Shown: in pieces, positions 57,595 through 64,000 of the stretch
Layout: every line of letters starts with the position of its first letter
Position numbering within the stretch: the stretch's first letter is position 1
Assembly: GCA_964017045.1 (NCBI GenBank)
Contig: OZ024806.1
Location: 27,187,503-27,251,502, forward strand
Source of the DNA: Omphiscola glabra
Taxonomy: Eukaryota; Mollusca; Gastropoda; Lymnaeidae
Direction of reading: 5' to 3'
DNA: 64,000 bases
The notes under the pieces: generated by a model
Database searches by the model: none
What the model was told of the DNA's origin: nothing
The model's input: the letters and a program-made list of their open reading frames with translations, nothing else
Position numbers and translations under genes: made by a program

Positions 57595-59930
57595 TTTTTA
57601 ACGAGATTTAGAATGGTCTTTCAGGAAATAACGCAGCACCAACTTAGGACACTGCTATCGAAAGATTCGTGCTATGATCAAGTGTTTCTAATTTATGTGT
57701 CATAGTAAAACATTTTTTTTTAAAATTAAGCGTCTCACCCTGTTGACCGTTTCCTTTGACATGAGCAACAAGAAAAGACAACAAATGTCCTTTTTAAGGG
57801 GATAGCTACGAGGATAAAATTAATAGTAAAATAACGCAAACGAAGGATTTCGTGTGTATGGATTATTGAAACCACGCAGCAAAAACTCGCTTTCTAATTA
57901 AAAGTAAAAATATTAAATAAAATATTCTAGTTTCTTACTTTTAAATGAAAGTACACAGATAAATGTATGTATTTTTTTTTTTAAATATTAATATGAAATT
58001 ATATTAAGATACAAATAATTATCTATAAATGTATACGTATGACGACAAAATGCTGCTAAATATTTAAAAGTAACAGCATATTTAAAAAAAACAAATGCAC
58101 GAAAAGTTGCAGCTGAGATGTCATAACAGGTTGTGTGATATCCGCACCTTGGCCCAATGTCTTTGCTATCGTTGAATTATCTTGTACTACAACTTAATTC
58201 TTTGGCCTCGTTTTAAAATCTTCAAACGTGCTTACACTTTAACAAAAAATGTCAATTTTTGGAAAGTAACACTTTTTAAAAATCCAAAAGTAGTGTTAAA
58301 ATAATTTAGATGATTCTTTCTTTTAAATACATTTACATGAAATTCATTATTAGTTTTAGTGGCAGGGATCCACTCCACAGATTAAGACTTGAAATATTTG
58401 CCATGCCTCAATGCAACAAGTAAATAACCTATTTATTTTTGTTGATTAAAAATATATAAGCCAACAAATTCTAATGACATAGCAGAAAATAAATGTCAAA
58501 TTAAAAACTCGAAAATACAGAAAGAAATAATTGGTATAATGCAATAATTTCATTTACAATAAGCAATTTAGTCCACAACAATTTGATTATTTGCATCATA
58601 CGTTTCTCATCAAATCAGTTCATGTCAAATTTTGCGGGAAAACAGATAAGGAGGTAACTGTTTAAGATATATATATATATATATTTAACCGAATTTTACG
58701 AATCTTCAAATGTGTTATTATTTAAAAAGGTAATCATGTCGTATGCTATTTTAAAAGCTTGTCTCGAAAATTTAAAAAAAAATTGTGAACAGAATATAAC
58801 TTTTTTAAAACTCAATCCTCTCATTGAACACGTTGCGACTAAAATGTAGCATATGGACAGCAACTAGTTTCTCCATTCTATTTAGTCACAATTATTGTTA
58901 TCTTGTGTCACATTACACGATGTTTAAAACATAAAATTGCTTTAGAGATATAGCTATAAGTGAGAACGACAATTTTGTTTGAGAATCACATAACAGAAGC
59001 GTTTGTCCATCTCAAAGTTACTAATCTATTTAACATTAATACTGCGGAAATTGATACTCTTTAACTAAACAAGTGTATTACAAAAGTAGCATATAATTAT
59101 TTTTATTATTTTCCTTTTGCAGACAAAACAGGACCAACTAATAATGTAAAAAATAAATAAAATTACTTTCGATAATTTTGACGATAACCCATCCATTTTA
59201 GAATTCATTAATTAAGGGGGTATAATCCATGTCTTCATAGACAATGCTAAGGAAACTCGTTGATGACACCTGTTTACATTTCAATTGTATGTGTCAAACT
59301 ACAGATATTTGATTGGTTTATTTCCAGCTAACTCCAGATATTTGATTAGTTTCATACCCGTCAAACTCCAGTTATCTGTTTGGTTTAATTCATCACATGA
59401 AATTTCACTAATTCGCATGTCACTATACACCGAATTAAGCACAAGACCTTTTCCATTAGTTATGTAGCTTTGATGTACAAAAGTACAAATATATCTAGCA
59501 GGCTGTGCATTAAACTAAACACTTGTATAGCGAAGCTCGCTACAAGAGAGATTAATACAGAACTTTCCGCTATTTAGGATCTGTCAACGACTGCTGAAGA
59601 ATGAGCACGTACGCCAAAGCAAGTCTAAACAATACGTCATACTTGCTATAAAATGACATCATCAAAGGAAATGGCGTTAATTAACGACCAAATAATTTTC
59701 TAAAAAAAATCACCGCGCACCAAAAAACACAATATCCATGTAGTCAAACACAGTGCGTGACACTATCCAGTCAGCTGTTGACCCATTCTCGGGACGACCC
59801 CGGACTATTCATACCTGCTGTATCTTGAATCCAAGGTAGAATAATGCATAACATAAGCTTAACGATTTAAAGTTGAATAATTTTGAAAAGAAAAAAAAAT
59901 GTATATAAAATGTAAGTAGATACAAGTTTA
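57595..59930. other. Gene-free AT-rich stretch between G1 and G2
   Basis: Poly-A/T runs and an (AT)n tract near 58665-58684. No exon, RNA gene or transposon ends recognised; small frames are chance. Confidence 0.55.
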
Positions 59931-59937
59931 CAGTCAC

Positions 59938-60006
59938 CAATATAAAGACCAGCATCAGGAGAAATGACACCAGAAAAACACTAAGTGTATTGACACAAAC
60001 ACACAT
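59938..60006 (-). other. Possible seventh leader-like exon
   Basis: On the minus strand ATG at 60006 opens exactly 23 codons (MCVCVNTLSVFLVSFLLMLV, FIL) up to TTG|GTGACT, the same length and phase as leaders A and D. However, there is no AG four bases before the ATG and the DNA is not clearly related; the frame runs on to 59809 unspliced. Low confidence. Confidence 0.22.
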
Positions 60007-60446
60007 GATTAGATAATGTTGCTTTGTAAAAAATCTATTTTAAAATATATCTTGTCTTTATGTATAGATGCTTTTAAAGACTATGCGTGCAGCTTAGGAC
60101 CATCGTTCTTAGCTTTGATTGCGTTGTAATGGTTGTGGCAGTGGTAGATGTGACTTTAAGGCAGTCAAACTTTTAATTAACGAAAACCTGGGACCAAAAC
60201 TATAACGGATACTATTTGCAGGGATTGTGCTATTTTCAGGTCGATTCTGTGTTCAAACAAACCGTACCTTCCCGAGTTGAGTTCGAGCGCATGACAGGTG
60301 CGGTGCTAATTCAAAGTTCCGTTATTTCCAGGTTTTCACAGCTTTTAAGGCGGCGACAGCTAAGTCTGTGATAGCTGACGCGTTAAGAACCGTTACTTGC
60401 TAAAAAGTAATAATCAATTTCGTGTAAAAGTCCGAATTTCTTTTTA

Positions 60447-62138
60447 TCAAGTCGGAACTTCTCGTACCTCACTGTAGATATGGTGGCTGTCGCCCGTACT
60501 CACGTTTTGATCCAATGAAGTCATTGACGTTGCCTGAACCTGTTCATAATAGTGCTTCTCTGCTCCAAAAACATAATAGTAAGAGTAGAGTCTGGTCCAG
60601 TTCTTAACGATATAAAAGAACAGTCCGAGAATCAGTGGTAGCAGGAAACAGGAAATGGCTCCGACGATGACGTAATGGAGGGGCATTTGGATCAAGCCTG
60701 ACGCAGAAGTTGGCGGTGTTCTCATTAAGTGAAAGAATACGTACGATGTAGATACACAAAAGTCATTTGAGTAGTTTACGGCGCATGCGCAAACGCTTCT
60801 GTCAACAGACGGGTCAGAACGGAAAGAGAAGCCGAGTGATGAAGATTTGTTCATTGTTGATAACCACACAGTGCCAGTGAAGTCCTCGCAACATACGCCG
60901 ACCGACGTCACCTGACCGTGCCTTGAGCCAGACGAGCATTCAAGGGTCACGTTTTGGCCGTCGACCACGCGCTGGCTGATGCCTAAGCAGACTCCGTGGA
61001 CGTCTTTGAAAACGGGTCTCAAACGGGGACAGTCATCCTGCGCAAGAAAGGGCGTATACATCTCCGTGACGACCAGCAGGGTCACGTTTTTCATGAGGTT
61101 GTAGCACCCCGACGCATGGTGGCCGGCGCAAACGCACGTCGCTCTGTGGTAAGTTTGATTCCCGATCAAGGTGAAGGTTATTTCGTTCTCACTTGTCACG
61201 GTGACCAAACGCGACTTACAGTTTTTGTCATAACACGAGAACATAATAGAAATGGCCTTCTCTTGACCTTGAACCGAGCAACCAAATGTTACAGCTTCTC
61301 CCTCAAATAGTTTAAAAGACGGCTCATTATAAACTGCAGATTTCACCATAAGTATCGGAGGTCTGACTTTAGGTATGTTTAGAATATTCAGTTTAAGGGT
61401 ATCGTAAAGCGAAGGATTCCCCGACTGTGTCGGGTCCGAAGGGTCAGAATTTTGGCATCGAATTACCGATAAGTTATCGGAAGACACCAATGTTAAATGT
61501 ATCAAGGAAATCACCTCGTAATAGGGTGAGGAATTTTGTCTGAGAATCGTGGTCATTTCAGGATTATATTTAGTTATATCGATACCGCTCATAAACCAAA
61601 GAACACTTGGAGGCACAAAAAACCATTTGGCCGTACATTGGAAAGTAATCGTCCTGTTGTCAGTGCACAGTGCGATATCGTCCTGATGTTTAATGGTTAT
61701 TGTCGGTACCTTTGTAATCGTATTCGAATTAGTTCTGACTTTTAATATTGCGTTGTTCGTTTTGTTTTCCTCACAGTTTGAATCTGTTTTAAATGTAATC
61801 GATACTTCGAAGACGTATTCTCCGATTTCCGTTGGATAGACTTCTCGGACGCAGTAGAAATTATCACCTGAGTTTCCCCAAAGACGTCGGATTGTGGACA
61901 CATTAAAAAAATTGAATGTTTTCGATAGAAATCCGTTGACGAACATGGCCGAGTCACACGCGACGATAGCGCGAGTGATGTCCCTTGGAGTGTGACATCG
62001 GACCAACAAAACTCCACCCCGAGTCAGATCGGCATCACACGTAATCCACCTGGTGTCGGGAACGTGACATTTTCCCAGACAAAAGCCGAAACGGACCACC
62101 CCGGCAACAATGGTTACCCACAAGAGCTCTAGCATCAT
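60447..62138 (-). CDS. G2: type I membrane protein, paralogue of G1
   Basis: An uninterrupted 563-codon ORF. Signal peptide at about 1-20 (MMLELLWVTIVAGVVRFGFC). Domain 1 (about 24-118; Cys24, 34, 48, 61, 96) and domain 2 (about 145-250; Cys158, 168, 228, with Trp172 and Trp181) look Ig-like. Domain 3 (about 275-358) and domain 4 (about 384-471) have CVC (335-337) and CAC (450-452). The membrane helix is at about 488-511 (IVGAISCFLLPLILGLFFYI). The tail has two similar motifs, HYYEQV (Tyr531) and HHIYSEV (Tyr555), resembling SH2-binding/ITIM-like sites. About ten sequons. Shared with G1: TLIGNQTYHRATCVC versus TVYGNQSYHGAKCDC, and GxISxxLLPLI in the helix. The start is the first of two Met codons; no TATA seen. 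Ligand unknown. Confidence 0.87.
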   Translation of the reverse strand: MMLELLWVTIVAGVVRFGFCLGKCHVPDTRWITCDADLTRGGVLLVRCHTPRDITRAIVACDSAMFVNGFLSKTFNFFNVSTIRRLWGNSGDNFYCVREVYPTEIGEYVFEVSITFKTDSNCEENKTNNAILKVRTNSNTITKVPTITIKHQDDIALCTDNRTITFQCTAKWFFVPPSVLWFMSGIDITKYNPEMTTILRQNSSPYYEVISLIHLTLVSSDNLSVIRCQNSDPSDPTQSGNPSLYDTLKLNILNIPKVRPPILMVKSAVYNEPSFKLFEGEAVTFGCSVQGQEKAISIMFSCYDKNCKSRLVTVTSENEITFTLIGNQTYHRATCVCAGHHASGCYNLMKNVTLLVVTEMYTPFLAQDDCPRLRPVFKDVHGVCLGISQRVVDGQNVTLECSSGSRHGQVTSVGVCCEDFTGTVWLSTMNKSSSLGFSFRSDPSVDRSVCACAVNYSNDFCVSTSYVFFHLMRTPPTSASGLIQMPLHYVIVGAISCFLLPLILGLFFYIVKNWTRLYSYYYVFGAEKHYYEQVQATSMTSLDQNVSTGDSHHIYSEVREVPT

Positions 62139-62414
62139 GGCAGAGGATATCGGTTTCTCGTCTTTGGATTTGAATGTTCATGTGATCGTAGCCATCCTTT
62201 GTAGCAAACGTTGATGTTAATTCACCTTGATGACTTCTTGTTTACTTCGTACATACGCATCCTTGGCTTGAGTAAGTCTGTTACTTCTTATTATTGACAG
62301 AATGGTTCTTTTTTTTTTTCCTACACAGATGTTTATCTTCAACCAAACTTTCACAACCTGCAGTGTTATACTCTTAGTTGTTTACTTTTTGACATTTTCA
62401 GAGAACGTTCCTTT

Positions 62415-62670
62415 GAAAATAGAAATTATAATTGTGAAAATAGAAATAATAATTGTGAAAATAGAAATTATAACTGTAAAAATAGAAATAATAATTGTGA
62501 AAATAGAAAGTATAACTGTAAAAAATATAAATAATAATTGTGAAAATAGAAAAATGCAAAAATTAAAAGTATAACTATAAAAATAGAAATTATAACTGTG
62601 AAAATAGAAGTTCTACAAAACTAAAAATTATAAAAAAAGAAAGTATAACAGTGAGAAGGAAGTTAAAAAG
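62415..62670. repeat. ~20-bp A-rich minisatellite
   Basis: About twelve diverged copies of GAAAATAGAAATTATAATTGT. The 62302-62574 frame is a by-product. Confidence 0.88.
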
Positions 62671-62869
62671 CTGCCTAAAATTAGAGTTGAGTAAATAAAC
62701 ATTTGGGCCACAGATGATGAGAGACGGGATGTGGGATAGAACGTTTTATGCAACAAGAGGCTTTGTGTGTTTAACGGTTTTAGCGTGGTTCACACTAGAA
62801 TATCGGAGGTCATTATTGGACATTATTCAGTGGTGTGTCGCACGATTTCTTCATTGGTTGATGTGACAG

Positions 62870-63170
62870 CCAATGAGGATCATTGCTTCGGGTATTGGGG
62901 TGTACAATGAAGAGCATGACTTGGGGTATTGGGGTGAATATGATGAGCATTACTTTGGGTATATGGGTGAACAATGAGGAGCATGACCTGGGGAATTGGG
63001 GTGTACAATATGGAGCATGATTTGGGGTATTGGGGTGTACAATGAGGCGCATTATTTAGGGTATTGGAGTGTAAAATAAGGAGCAGTTCTTGGGTCATTG
63101 GGGTGTACAATGAGGAACATTACTTGGGGTATTAGGGTGGACAATAAGGAGCATTACTTGGGGTATACAA
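62870..63170. repeat. ~30-bp G/T-rich minisatellite
   Basis: About ten diverged copies of GGAGCATGACTTGGGGTATT then GGGGTGTACAATG. Minus-strand frames rich in His/Pro/Cys reflect the repeat. Confidence 0.88.
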
Positions 63171-63319
63171 TGGCAGTATCTTTGTAGGGTTTAAATTGAT
63201 AAAAAGTTAGTTTTTTTAAAAGAGTCAACAGGTAGTGCATTTCCATGAACTTGTAGATCACTAATATCAGATTTGTTGTAGCTTATTCTTACTGGGGTTG
63301 CTTTATAGTATTGTCATTA

Positions 63320-63835
63320 AGGGTTGCTATTTAGGGTTTCCATTTAGGGTTGCCATTTAGGGTTGCTATTTAGGGTTGACATTTAGGGTTTCTATTTAGG
63401 GTTGCCATTTAGGGTTGCTATTTAGGGTTGCCATTTAGGGTTGCTATTTAGGGTTGCTATTTAGGGTTGCTATTTAGGTAACTATTTAGGGTTCTATTTA
63501 GGTAACTATTTAGGGTTGCCATTTAGGGTTGCTATTTAGGGTTGCTATTTAGGGTTGCCATTTAGGGTTGCTATTTAGGGTTGCTATTTAGGGTTGCTAT
63601 TTAGGGTTGCCATTTAGGGTTGCTATTTAGGTAACTATTTAGGGTGCCATTTAGGGTTGCTATTTAGGGTTGCTATTTAGGGTTGCCATTTAGGGTTGCT
63701 ATTTAGGTTTGCCATTTAGGTAACTATTTACTGTTGCCATTTTGGGTAGCTATTTAGGGTTTCGATTTAGGTTACTATCTAGTTTTGCAATTTAGGGTTG
63801 TATTTAATGTAGCTATTTAGGGTTGCGAGTAAGGG
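63320..63835. repeat. 13-bp repeat containing TTAGGG
   Basis: About 38 copies of TTTAGGGTTGCTA or TTTAGGGTTGCCA, with GTAAC variants. It includes the metazoan telomere hexamer once per unit but is not a telomere tract. The final 165 bp of the window hold only G-runs and no gene. Confidence 0.92.
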
Positions 63836-64000
63836 GTCTCTATATAACAAACGACTGAAGCGATAGGATGTTGTCTAAGAAATAAATGACTGACTATTTT
63901 TGTTTTTAAATGGTTCGAGGAAAGGTGTGTGGGGAGGGGGAGGGGATGGCGTGAAAAAGGGGGGGGGTCACTCTTTTATTCCGAATTCTATGTATGGTAC

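Overview
This is animal genomic DNA: AT-rich, gene-poor, full of minisatellites and small DNA transposons, with coding exons separated by introns of about 0.9 to 3 kb. A tRNA-derived SINE, several hAT-type MITEs and a probable solo LTR fit an invertebrate. My best guess is a mollusc, perhaps a gastropod, but no gene here fixes the species.

The first 48 kb hold six loci (A to F) that look like one gene family. Each has a short exon encoding an almost complete signal peptide. The six leaders are recognisably related in both DNA and protein, and in five of them the exon begins four bases after a 3' splice site. Every leader exon ends in phase 0 at a good donor and is followed 0.9 to 3.0 kb downstream by an unrelated-looking, low-complexity 'cargo' exon, also in phase 0. 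A (+, 2.9-5.7 kb) carries an Ala/Thr/Pro repeat cut by eight Gly-Arg-(Arg/Lys)-Arg sites, like an amidated multi-peptide precursor. B (+, 11.8-15.2 kb) is Tyr/Pro/Gln-rich, then Ala/Thr-rich, then basic and Gln-rich, with a possible alternative last exon at 16.7 kb. C (-, 20.2-21.7 kb), D (-, 27.3-30.8 kb), E (+, 39.0-42.1 kb) and F (+, 45.0-46.4 kb) carry TPGTP or TPTTP repeats. TATA boxes and untranslated first exons can be proposed for A, B, D and F. In B and D the first-exon donor has itself become a tandem repeat.

The last 12 kb hold two minus-strand, apparently uninterrupted ORFs of 600 and 563 codons (G1, G2). They are paralogous type I membrane proteins: signal peptide, four Cys-paired extracellular domains (two Ig-like, then two with a Cys-X-Cys motif), one membrane segment and a cytoplasmic tail with tyrosine motifs. 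They look like cell-surface recognition receptors; the ligand is unknown.

Most of the rest is tandem repeat (units of 12 to about 76 bp) and transposon remnants, including hAT MITEs with 8-bp target duplications and a probable solo LTR inside a minisatellite just 3' of G1. The leader family is the best candidate for an undescribed system: a conserved secretion leader spliced to fast-changing repetitive secreted cargo. All gene models are read from sequence only and have no transcript support.
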